From: Sphingomonadales bacterium UBA1936
Lineage (GTDB): Bacteria; Pseudomonadota; Alphaproteobacteria; Sphingomonadales; Sphingomonadaceae
Reading direction: 5' to 3'
Length of the DNA stretch: 8,886 nucleotides
Assembly (NCBI GenBank): GCA_002336985.1
Contig: DDFE01000208.1
Span: forward strand, 1 to 8,886
In this document: piece after piece, positions 1-5,589 of the stretch
Layout of the letters: each line of letters starts with the position of its first letter
Numbering within the stretch: the first letter of the stretch is position 1
Notes under the pieces: generated by a model
Database searches by the model: none
Told to the model about the DNA's origin: nothing
What the model saw: only the letters and a program-made list of their open reading frames with translations
Position numbers and translations under genes: made by a program

Positions 1-1105
1 CTTCCTTGGCCTTCGCCTCGGTGAGACCCACCGATGCGATCTGCGGGTGGCAATAGGTGCAGCCCGGGATGTTCTTCGGGTCCATCTCATGCGGATGGTT
101 GCCCGCGATCGCTTCCGCCGCGATCACGCCCTCATGACTCGCCTTGTGCGCCAGCCATGGTGGCTGGGTCACGTCGCCGATCGCCCACAGGCCATCGACG
201 TTCGTCTTGCATAGGCCGTCGGTGACGATGTGCCCGCGGTCGGTCTTCACGCCCAGCGTTTCGAGCCCGATATTCTCGGTGTTCGGCACGATGCCGATCG
301 CGACGATGACATGGCTGAACTCGGTCACGATGACCTTGCCGTCCTTGTCCTTGATCGACGCCTTCACGCCCGACGCCGACACGTCGAGCTTGTCGACGCC
401 CGCCTTGGTCAGGATCGTCATGCCCTGCTTCTTCAGTGCCTTTTCCAGGAAGGTCGAAACGTCCGCGTCCTCCACCGGCACGACGCGGTCGAGCATTTCG
501 ACGACCGTCACCTCGGCGCCCATGTCGTTGTAGAAACTTGCGAACTCGATGCCGATCGCGCCCGATCCGATGACGAGCAGCTTCTTCGGCATTTCGGGCG
601 GCACCATCGCGTGGCGGTACGTCCAGATGCGCTTTCCATCGGCCTTGGCGAAGGGCAGGTCGCGGGCGCGGGCGCCGGTCGCGACGATGATGTTCTTTGC
701 GGTCAATTCGGTCTTCTTGCCCTCCGCATCGGTGACGGTGAGTTTCCCCTTCCCCGTCAGCGCGCCGGTGCCGAAATGCACCGCGATCTTGTTCTTCTTC
801 ATCAGGTGCGTGACGCCCTGGTTCAGCTGCTTGGCAACGCCGCGCGACCGCTTCACCACCGCGTCGATATCCGCGCTGATCTTGTCGGCGACCAAGCCGT
901 AATCCTTGGCGTGCTGCATGTAATGATAGATCTCGGCCGAACGCAGCAGCGCCTTGGTCGGGATACACCCCCAGTTGAGGCAGATGCCGCCGAGCAGTTC
1001 GCGCTCGACGATCGCGGTCTTGAGACCAAGCTGCGCCGCGCGGATCGCGGCGACATATCCGCCGGGACCGGAGCCGAGGACGATGAGGTCGTAAGATTCA
1101 GACAT
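1..1105 (-). CDS. lpdA: Dihydrolipoyl dehydrogenase (E3), 3' part missing at window edge
   Basis: This is the E3 flavoprotein of 2-oxo acid dehydrogenase complexes. It reoxidises dihydrolipoamide on E2 and passes electrons through FAD to NAD+. About 368 residues are visible of a family length near 465. The N-terminal FAD-binding glycine motif GSGPGG is at residues 11-16. The redox disulfide motif GGICLNWGCIPTK carries Cys42 and Cys47. A second Rossmann motif (VIGSGAIGIEF, about residue 178) binds NAD, and an AIGDV segment follows near residue 318. The C-terminal dimerisation domain, with its catalytic His-Glu pair, lies outside the window. The ATG at 1103-1105 is chosen because the protein begins right at the FAD fold and GGAG (1112-1115) sits 6 bases upstream. 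Its first 8 bases overlap the end of the DUF559 gene. Position after pdhC argues that it serves pyruvate dehydrogenase. A mercuric or glutathione reductase is unlikely given the motifs. Confidence 0.96.
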   Translation of the reverse strand, partial: MSESYDLIVLGSGPGGYVAAIRAAQLGLKTAIVERELLGGICLNWGCIPTKALLRSAEIYHYMQHAKDYGLVADKISADIDAVVKRSRGVAKQLNQGVTHLMKKNKIAVHFGTGALTGKGKLTVTDAEGKKTELTAKNIIVATGARARDLPFAKADGKRIWTYRHAMVPPEMPKKLLVIGSGAIGIEFASFYNDMGAEVTVVEMLDRVVPVEDADVSTFLEKALKKQGMTILTKAGVDKLDVSASGVKASIKDKDGKVIVTEFSHVIVAIGIVPNTENIGLETLGVKTDRGHIVTDGLCKTNVDGLWAIGDVTQPPWLAHKASHEGVIAAEAIAGNHPHEMDPKNIPGCTYCHPQIASVGLTEAKAKE

Positions 1106-1517
1106 GCAAATCTCCAAACCCCTCTCCCCTTGCGGGAGAGGGAGGGGCCCGCCGCGCAGCGGTGGGAGGGTGAGGGGTTGTCATCGCCGAGGCGATCACG
1201 TCGAAAACGCCGGACGGATTGGTCAGGATGTCGTTGTTCCAGAACCGAAGGACGCGATACCCGATGCTCTCGAGATATTTGGTCCGGTCAACATCCGATG
1301 TGCTTTCGGCATGCTGTGATCCGTCAGCTTCCACAATCAGCCGAATTTCCTGATAAACGAAGTCGGCGATGAAGGGCCCGATTGGTTGCTGGCGGCGAAA
1401 TTTAGCACCCATCAATCGCCGTCCACGGAGCATGCCCCAAAGGCATTTCTCTGCTTCGGTCATGTCACGCCGGAGCGTCTGCGCACGCTTCAGCGTTTGG
1501 TAGGTATAGCCGGTCAA
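1098..1517 (-). CDS. DUF559 protein, Vsr-like PD-(D/E)XK nuclease fold
   Basis: A 139-residue protein of the DUF559 family, which is related in fold to very-short-patch-repair endonucleases. Residues 9-110 cover the domain: the LRRDMTEAEKCLW helix (15-27), KFRRQQPIGPFIADF with Asp52, then the VEADGSQH strand with Glu63, Asp65, Gln68 and His69, and the VLRFWNNDIL strand (89-98). These are the usual conserved positions, so it looks intact; nuclease activity is inferred, not shown. The start is TTG at 1515-1517. The frame is open back to a TAA at 1563-1565 but holds no other likely start, and ATG codon 19 would cut into the domain. The purine-rich end of the flanking palindrome (GGGAGGGTGAGGGA) lies directly before the TTG as ribosome-binding sequence. 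Residues 114-133 are encoded by the other palindrome and are probably not part of the fold. It lies between pdhC and lpdA in the same direction and overlaps lpdA by 8 bases. Confidence 0.85.
   Translation of the reverse strand: MTGYTYQTLKRAQTLRRDMTEAEKCLWGMLRGRRLMGAKFRRQQPIGPFIADFVYQEIRLIVEADGSQHAESTSDVDRTKYLESIGYRVLRFWNNDILTNPSGVFDVIASAMTTPHPPTAARRAPPSPARGEGFGDLHV
1117..1179 (+). repeat. Palindromic REP-like element, copy A (left of DUF559 gene)
   Basis: The ends form an 8-base perfect inverted repeat, AACCCCTC (1117-1124) and GAGGGGTT (1172-1179). Inside are a 9-base stem CCCTCTCCC (1120-1128) / GGGAGAGGG (1134-1142) with a 5-base loop, and a small GC hairpin CCGC (1152-1155) / GCGG (1159-1162). 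The order is stem first, then the tail GGTGAGGGG, the opposite orientation to copy B. Read on the minus strand it encodes the C-terminal residues of the DUF559 protein. Its left end stops only 3 bases short of the GGAG sequence (1112-1115) used by lpdA. Confidence 0.88.
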
Positions 1518-1607
1518 TCCCTCACCCTCCCACGCCTGCGGCGCGGGGCCCTCCCTCTCCCTTTAAGGGAGAGGGTCGACTCGCCGAAGGCGAGCGGAGT
1601 GAGGGAT
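1517..1607 (+). repeat. Palindromic REP-like element, copy B (right of DUF559 gene)
   Basis: A 91-base element bounded by a 9-base perfect inverted repeat, ATCCCTCAC (1517-1525) and GTGAGGGAT (1599-1607). It contains three smaller palindromes: CGCC/GGCG (1533-1543), an 11-base arm pair CCCTCTCCCTT (1553-1563) / AAGGGAGAGGG (1565-1575), and CTCGCC/GGCGAG (1580-1594). The order tail-then-stem is the reverse of copy A. It fills almost the whole gap between the pdhC stop and the DUF559 start, and its first base is part of the DUF559 TTG start codon. There is no T-run after the stem on either strand, so it does not look like an intrinsic terminator. Confidence 0.88.
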
Positions 1608-1617
1608 CGGCAGGCAT

Positions 1618-2940
1618 CTAAGCCACCAACCCCAGCGGGTTCTCCACCAGATCCTTGAACGCCTTCATCAGCTGCGCGCCGTCCGCGCCGTCGATGGCGC
1701 GATGGTCGAACGAACCCGTTGCGGACATGACCGTCGCCACGCCCAGCGCGTCATCGACGATGTAGGGCCGCTTCTCGCCCGCGCCGATCGCCATGATCAT
1801 GCCCTGCGGCGGGTTGATGACCGCTTCGAACTGCTTGATGCCGAACATACCCATGTTGGACAGGCTGGCGGTACCGCCCTGGTACTCATGCGGCTGCAGC
1901 TTGCCCTCCTTCGCGCGGCCCGCGAGTTCGGACATTTCGGTCGAGATCGCCGACAGCGCCTTGGCCTCCGCACCCGTCACGATCGGCGTGATCAGGCCGT
2001 TCGGAATGCTGACCGCGACCGCGATGTCGGCGCGCTTGTATTCGATCAGCGTGTCGCCGGCGAAGCTGACGTTGCACTTCGGCACCGCGACCAGCGCCGC
2101 GCCCAGCGCCTTGATCAGCATGTCGTTGACGCTGAGCTTCACGTTGCGGCCGCTGAGCGCCGCGTTGAGTTCGCCGCGCAGCTTCAACAGGGCGTCGAGA
2201 CGGATGTCGACGGTCAGGTAGATATGCGGAACCTGCTGTTTCGATTCCGTCAGGCGGCGCGCGATGGTCTTGCGCATGTTCGACAGCTTGACCGCCTCGT
2301 GCGGGATGTCGGTCGTGAATGGTGCGGCAGGAGCGGCGGGTGTCGATGGCGCGGCAGGGGCAGCGGCAGCCGCGGGCTTCGCGGCACCGGGCTGTGCGCC
2401 CTCGACGTCGGCCTTGACGATACGTCCGTTCGGACCGCTGCCGGTCAGGCCTGCCAGGTCGACGCCCTTCCCTGCGGCGATACGCTTGGCGAGAGGAGAT
2501 GCCTTCACACGATCTCCCTCTCCCCTCGGGGGAGAGGGCGGAGCCGCGACAGCGGCGGGGGGTGAGGGGCTGTCGGCCTTCACAGGAGCAGGTGCCGGTA
2601 CTGGCTGAGATGCTGGAGTCTTTTCGGCGGCAGACGCCGCCGACCCCTCACCCTTGCCCTCTCCCCCAAGGGGAGAGGAAACAGCACTCGCATCCTCACC
2701 CTCGCCCGCGATCGTCGCGATGACGGTGCCGACCTTCACGCCGTCCGTACCCTCTTCGACCAGGATCGACGCGATCGTCCCCTCATCGACGGCTTCGAAT
2801 TCCATCGTCGCCTTGTCGGTTTCGATTTCCGCCATGACGTCGCCCGACTTCACCGTGTCGCCGACCTTCACCAGCCATTTGGCAAGTGTTCCTTCCTCCA
2901 TCGTCGGGGAAAGGGCAGGCATCTTGAGCTCGATCGGCAT
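1618..2940 (-). CDS. pdhC: Pyruvate dehydrogenase E2, dihydrolipoyllysine acetyltransferase
   Basis: This is the core E2 subunit of the pyruvate dehydrogenase complex, which moves the acetyl group from lipoyl-lysine to coenzyme A. It has 440 residues, a normal length for alphaproteobacterial E2 with one lipoyl domain. The lipoyl domain is residues 1-79, with the lipoylated Lys43 in EIETDKATMEF. A Pro/Ala-rich linker (about 84-145) is followed by the peripheral-subunit-binding domain (about 146-182, SPLAKRIAAGKGVDL and GSGPNGRIVKADV), a second linker (183-207), and the catalytic domain (about 210-440), which ends with the DHRAIDG motif carrying His413 and Asp417. The ATG at 2938-2940 has AAGGA 7 bases upstream. 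Two palindromic repeats are translated within the first linker as residues 88-99 and 124-143. The gene is the first of its strand run: the E1 genes are not here and the gene upstream is divergent. Confidence 0.96.
   Translation of the reverse strand: MPIELKMPALSPTMEEGTLAKWLVKVGDTVKSGDVMAEIETDKATMEFEAVDEGTIASILVEEGTDGVKVGTVIATIAGEGEDASAVSSPLGGEGKGEGSAASAAEKTPASQPVPAPAPVKADSPSPPAAVAAPPSPPRGEGDRVKASPLAKRIAAGKGVDLAGLTGSGPNGRIVKADVEGAQPGAAKPAAAAAPAAPSTPAAPAAPFTTDIPHEAVKLSNMRKTIARRLTESKQQVPHIYLTVDIRLDALLKLRGELNAALSGRNVKLSVNDMLIKALGAALVAVPKCNVSFAGDTLIEYKRADIAVAVSIPNGLITPIVTGAEAKALSAISTEMSELAGRAKEGKLQPHEYQGGTASLSNMGMFGIKQFEAVINPPQGMIMAIGAGEKRPYIVDDALGVATVMSATGSFDHRAIDGADGAQLMKAFKDLVENPLGLVA
2514..2569 (+). 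repeat. Palindromic REP-like element, copy C, inside pdhC
   Basis: A 10-base stem CCCTCTCCCC (2516-2525) / GGGGAGAGGG (2529-2538) with loop TCG, then a 5-base GC hairpin GCCGC (2543-2547) / GCGGC (2552-2556), then the tail GGTGAGGGG. The orientation matches copy A. On the coding strand it gives E2 residues 124-143, including PPSPPRGEGD, in the same frame as the DUF559 tail PPSPARGEGF encoded by copy A. Confidence 0.85.
2644..2678 (+). repeat. Palindromic REP-like element, copy D (short form), inside pdhC
   Basis: Starts with the tail CCCCTCACCC and ends with a 9-base stem CCTCTCCCC (2658-2666) / GGGGAGAGG (2670-2678) around a CAA loop. It lacks the GC hairpin present in copies A, B and C. 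Its orientation is that of copy B, so C and D form an inverted pair with stems outside and tails inside, separated by about 74 bases. It is translated as E2 residues 88-99 (SSPLGGEGKGEG). Confidence 0.82.
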
Positions 2941-3048
2941 TGCGATTCCTTGTGGCCGTAGCGTTAGTCACGCCTTCTTCCATTGCGGGGCTTGCGGTCA
3001 AGGCCCGGCTGTGCGCAGCATCGGGCCAGGGCTGAGAGGAACGGGGCC
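2941..3048. promoter_or_regulatory. Divergent intergenic region, pdhC and usp promoters
   Basis: These 108 bases separate two divergent genes, so both promoters should lie here. On the minus strand TTGACC (2996-3001) is a possible -35 for pdhC, but the hexamer 17 bases on (AGAAGG) is a poor -10. For the plus strand no convincing -35/-10 pair was seen; GAGAGGA (3034-3040) is the ribosome-binding site of the stress-protein gene. No inverted repeat that would suggest an operator was found. Confidence 0.4.
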
Positions 3049-3504
3049 ATGCGGACCTATCTTGTTGTCGTCGACGAGACGCCGGAGGCAGAGGTCGCGC
3101 TGCGTTTTGCTGCGCGCCGCGCCGCGAAGACCAAGGGGACCGTGCAGATCCTGGCGCTGATTCCGCCGGTCGAATTCGTCGGGCTGAGCGGCGTCCAGGC
3201 GACGCTGGAAGAAGAGGCGCGGCAGCATGCCGAGGCGCTGGTCGCGAGTGCGGCCAGCATCCTGACCGAGGAAAGCGGTATCAAGCCGTCGATCACGGTG
3301 CAGGCGGGAGAGCCGGTGCCGCTGATCCGCCAGGCACTGGCCGACAATCCCGACATCGCGGCACTCGTGCTGGGCGCGGCCGCGACCGGATCGCCGGGAC
3401 CGCTGGTCAATCATTTCGCCTGTGTCGAGAGCGGGCAGATGCCCTGCCCCGTCATGGTTGTGCCCGGCGGCCTCGACAACGATGCGCTCGACCGGCTGAG
3501 CTGA
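3049..3504 (+). CDS. Universal stress protein, UspA family
   Basis: A single-domain cytoplasmic Usp fold of 151 residues, the usual size. It opens with the first beta strand and Asp (YLVVVDETPEAEVALRFAARRA), has a long helix around residues 50-75, and ends with LVLGAAATGSPGPLVNHF followed by CPVMVVPGG, the last strand. The nucleotide-binding glycine motif is not the classical G-2x-G-9x-G(S/T); the GSPGPLV form is what I associate with alphaproteobacterial Usp proteins. Nucleotide binding is therefore uncertain. The ATG at 3049-3051 is chosen over an earlier in-frame start because GAGAGGA lies 8 bases upstream and the Usp fold begins here. It is followed after 12 bases by the M28 peptidase gene and is probably cotranscribed with it. 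The stress it answers cannot be told from sequence. Confidence 0.88.
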   Translation: MRTYLVVVDETPEAEVALRFAARRAAKTKGTVQILALIPPVEFVGLSGVQATLEEEARQHAEALVASAASILTEESGIKPSITVQAGEPVPLIRQALADNPDIAALVLGAAATGSPGPLVNHFACVESGQMPCPVMVVPGGLDNDALDRLS

Positions 3505-3516
3505 GGAGTCCCCAAC

Positions 3517-4812
3517 ATGAAGTCCCTGTTGCTGCCACTGCCCGCGCTCGCCCTGATTGCGGCGGCGCCCGCGCCCCAGCCTGCGGCGCTGCGCGCGACC
3601 GTCGAAAAGCTCGTGTCGTTCGGCACGCGCCACTCCGCGTCGAGCACCACGGACCCGAAACGCGGCATCGGCGCGGCGCGCAACTGGGCGGCGGGCGAGT
3701 TCCAGAAGCTGTCGGCCGGCTGCGGCGGCTGCATCACCATCGACCGGCCGAGCGCCCGGTTCGAAGGGCCTCGCGCGCCGAACGGCGTGGTCATCGAGGA
3801 CGTGCTGGGCATCCAGCGCGGCACGGGATCGCCCGACAATGTCGTCATCGTGTCGGGTCATATCGACAGCCGCAATTCCGACCCGATGGACGCGACCAGT
3901 GAAGCCCCCGGCGCCAACGACGACGGATCGGGTGTCGCGCTGGTCCTGGAGGCCGCGCGTATCCTGTCGAAGGAAAAGCACGAGGCCACCATCGTCTACG
4001 CCGTACTGTCGGGCGAGGAGCAGGGGCTGTGGGGCGGCAAACTGCTTGCCGACACGGCAAAGGCCCGCGGCTGGACCGTGCTTGGCATGCTCAACAATGA
4101 CATCGTCGGAAACACCAAGGGGCAGGACGGGCGCATCGTTGCCGACCGTGTCCGCGTGTTCAGTGAAGGGGCGCGGGCATCCGAAGACCTGGCGACGGCG
4201 AAGTGGCGGCGCGCCTCGGGCGGAGAGGACGACAGTTCGTCGCGCGCGCTCGCCAAGCGGGTGGGCGATGTCGCCGCCGCGAACAAGAGCGGCGTCGCGG
4301 CATTCCTCGTCCGCCGGCCCGACCGCTTCGGCCGTGGCGGCGACCATACCCCGCTGCTGGAGGCCGGCTATCCCGCGGTCCGCTTCACCGTTGGCGTCGA
4401 GAATTACGATGCGCAGCACCAGAACCTGCGGACCGAGGGCGGCCGCGTCTATGGCGACACGATCGACCGGATGGACTTTCCCTATCTGGCAAAGGTGACC
4501 GCGCTCAACATCGCGGTCCTGCGCCAGCTGGCGTCCGCCCCCGCCGCGCCAGTTTCGGTCGTGCTCGAAGGAGCGGTTGCGACCGATACGACCGTCAAAT
4601 GGACTGCCGTGCCCGGTGCCGCCGGTTACCGCATCCGCTGGCGCCGCGCCGACCGGCCGAACTGGGAAACGTCGCGCGACGTGACGGGCGGCCAGACCTC
4701 GGAAACGCTGAAGGGCATCATCGTCGACGATACCTTCATCGGTGTGTCGGCGCTGTCGGCCAGCGGCGGCGAAAGCCTGGTCACCTTCGGCGGCCTTGCC
4801 CCGCCGAAATAA
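3517..4812 (+). CDS. Secreted M28 zinc aminopeptidase with C-terminal FN3-like domain
   Basis: A di-zinc exopeptidase of family M28, predicted to remove N-terminal amino acids from peptides outside the cytoplasm. Residues 1-17 form a signal peptide (hydrophobic LLLPLPALALIAAA), probably cleaved near AAAPA. The metal ligands expected for M28 are visible: His115 (SGHID), Asp135 (NDDGSG), Glu168 (SGEEQG), Asp195 (NNDIVGN) and His277 (GGDHTPL). The catalytic Asp117 and Glu167 are also present. A CGGC pair (Cys69, Cys72) may form a disulfide. Residues from about 347 to 431 resemble a fibronectin type III domain (VKWTAVPGAAGYRIRWRRAD), which could bind substrate or surface polymer. The start has GAGGAG 8 bases upstream, overlapping the end of the stress-protein gene, which indicates coupling. 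The 3' end lies 3 bases from a convergent gene, with no terminator hairpin between. Confidence 0.92.
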   Translation: MKSLLLPLPALALIAAAPAPQPAALRATVEKLVSFGTRHSASSTTDPKRGIGAARNWAAGEFQKLSAGCGGCITIDRPSARFEGPRAPNGVVIEDVLGIQRGTGSPDNVVIVSGHIDSRNSDPMDATSEAPGANDDGSGVALVLEAARILSKEKHEATIVYAVLSGEEQGLWGGKLLADTAKARGWTVLGMLNNDIVGNTKGQDGRIVADRVRVFSEGARASEDLATAKWRRASGGEDDSSSRALAKRVGDVAAANKSGVAAFLVRRPDRFGRGGDHTPLLEAGYPAVRFTVGVENYDAQHQNLRTEGGRVYGDTIDRMDFPYLAKVTALNIAVLRQLASAPAAPVSVVLEGAVATDTTVKWTAVPGAAGYRIRWRRADRPNWETSRDVTGGQTSETLKGIIVDDTFIGVSALSASGGESLVTFGGLAPPK

Positions 4813-4815
4813 GCG

Positions 4816-5469
4816 TCAGGTAATCGGTATTTCCTTGGGTCGTTTGACGGGCACATATTTGCCGCGCGGCTTCGCCTTGGCGCGAACGGGGACATAGTCC
4901 GTCACGTAACGTACCGTTTGCACCTCACGGCAATCCGGCGCCGGGGCCGGTTCGACGATAACCCGTGGCTCGGGATCATAGGCCATGTCCCAGTGCGGAC
5001 GCATCAGCGGTGCCCGGTCATCATCGCGGTCGTGGCGATGCTTATGGCGGCGACCTTCCCTGGCCGGACGACGCATCTCATCGGCCGAGCGCCAGTCATA
5101 GACCCGGCCCCAGCGGTCGGTCAGCACCGCGTCGTCATAATAACGCGACCAGCCGTAGCCCCAGGCCGGTTGCGGCAGGCCGAACCCGCGCGGGTCGGCG
5201 ATGAAATAGCCGGGCGCCACCCAATAGCGCGGCAGGGTGTAGCCATAGCCCGGCGCGCGATAGGCGCTCCATCCGCCCGGGACCGACGCCCAGCGGTCGC
5301 CGTGCATCATCGGGCGCGGCGCCATCGGCGCGGGCGGCATCGGCATGGCGCGTGCGACCGGCATCGGCGGAGCGGGGGGCGCCCCCACGCCCGAGTCGTC
5401 GGCCGCAAATGCGATGCCGGGGGCCAGCGCCAAAGCCAGCGCGATGCCAGCAACTCCGAGCCTTGCCAT
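4816..5469 (-). CDS. RcnB-family periplasmic protein
   Basis: A 217-residue secreted protein. Residues 1-22 form a clear signal peptide ending AFA|ADD. A Pro/Met-rich stretch follows (30-55), then the RcnB-type domain (about 74-125) with the family pattern GYTLPRYWVAPGYFIADP, GLPQPAWGYGWSRYYDDAVL and DRWGRVYD. A basic, histidine-containing stretch HKHRHDRDDD lies at 142-151, and the C-terminus is Lys/Arg/Pro-rich. E. coli RcnB is a periplasmic protein affecting nickel and cobalt export, but sphingomonads carry many RcnB-like proteins without a known role, and no metal transporter is nearby. The metal link is only suggested by family and the histidines. The ATG at 5467-5469 has AAGGGG about 9 bases upstream. 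It is convergent with the M28 gene. Confidence 0.85.
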   Translation of the reverse strand: MARLGVAGIALALALAPGIAFAADDSGVGAPPAPPMPVARAMPMPPAPMAPRPMMHGDRWASVPGGWSAYRAPGYGYTLPRYWVAPGYFIADPRGFGLPQPAWGYGWSRYYDDAVLTDRWGRVYDWRSADEMRRPAREGRRHKHRHDRDDDRAPLMRPHWDMAYDPEPRVIVEPAPAPDCREVQTVRYVTDYVPVRAKAKPRGKYVPVKRPKEIPIT

Positions 5470-5518
5470 GGTAAACGCCCCTTCGAAAAATGGCGCATTT
5501 GTGCGGCGTTCCCGCGCG

Positions 5519-5542
5519 AATGCTTAACGCGGTGTTAGCATT
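5519..5542. promoter_or_regulatory. Imperfect inverted repeat upstream of the RcnB-like gene, CtrA-like box
   Basis: AATGC-T-TAAC (5519-5528) pairs with GTTAGCATT (5534-5542) around GCGGT, with one bulged T. The same bases contain TTAA (5524-5527), 7 bases, then TTAG (5535-5538), seven of eight positions of the alphaproteobacterial CtrA consensus TTAA-N7-TTAA. It lies about 50-73 bases upstream of the RcnB-like start, where an operator or promoter would be. It could instead be a 3' hairpin for the upstream reductase gene, but no T-run follows. The remaining bases of the 120-base gap show only a 10-base direct repeat (5548-5557, 5579-5588). Confidence 0.3.
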
Positions 5543-5589
5543 TTCGGCGCTGTCCCGGAACGGGCGCGCAACACTTCACGCTGTCCCGT

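Larger units (their letters stand above)
1117..1607 (-). mobile_element. Candidate mobile unit: DUF559 gene between inverted palindromes
   Basis: Copies A and B face each other (stems outside, GTGAGGG tails inside) and enclose nothing but the DUF559 gene. The gene takes its ribosome-binding sequence from one copy and its C-terminal tail from the other, so gene and repeats form one compact unit of about 490 bases. It sits between two genes of one enzyme complex that commonly lie next to each other. What is seen is the arrangement; mobility is inferred. No convincing target-site duplication is visible at the edges. Confidence 0.35.

Noticed and set aside
230..1372. Long open frame (380 codons) on the plus strand opposite lpdA
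   Set aside because: It is a shadow of lpdA; the minus-strand lpdA frame has all flavoprotein motifs and the plus frame has none.
1517..1607. Copy B as an intrinsic terminator
   Set aside because: Strong stem but no T-run after it on either strand; the sequence after the stem is another GC hairpin.
1105..1620. Possible target-site duplication around the DUF559-palindrome unit
   Set aside because: Short look-alikes (GCAAATCT on the left, GCATCT on the right) are not identical and are not at the element ends.
1117..2678. The palindrome copies as a CRISPR-like array
   Set aside because: Only four copies, in mixed orientation, with unequal spacing and internal length differences; two lie inside a coding sequence and no cas genes are present.
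2983..3048. Earlier in-frame start for the stress protein, adding 22 residues
   Set aside because: The extension is Arg-rich, has no family match and would bypass the well-placed GAGAGGA before the ATG at 3049.
2998..4419. Long open frame (473 codons) on the minus strand opposite the stress protein and peptidase genes
   Set aside because: It is antisense to two well-supported genes, its composition is Arg/Gly/His-rich as expected of a GC-rich shadow frame, and no domain is recognisable.
4810..4830. Bidirectional terminator between the convergent peptidase and RcnB-like genes
   Set aside because: The stops are 3 bases apart and no hairpin or T-run is visible there.
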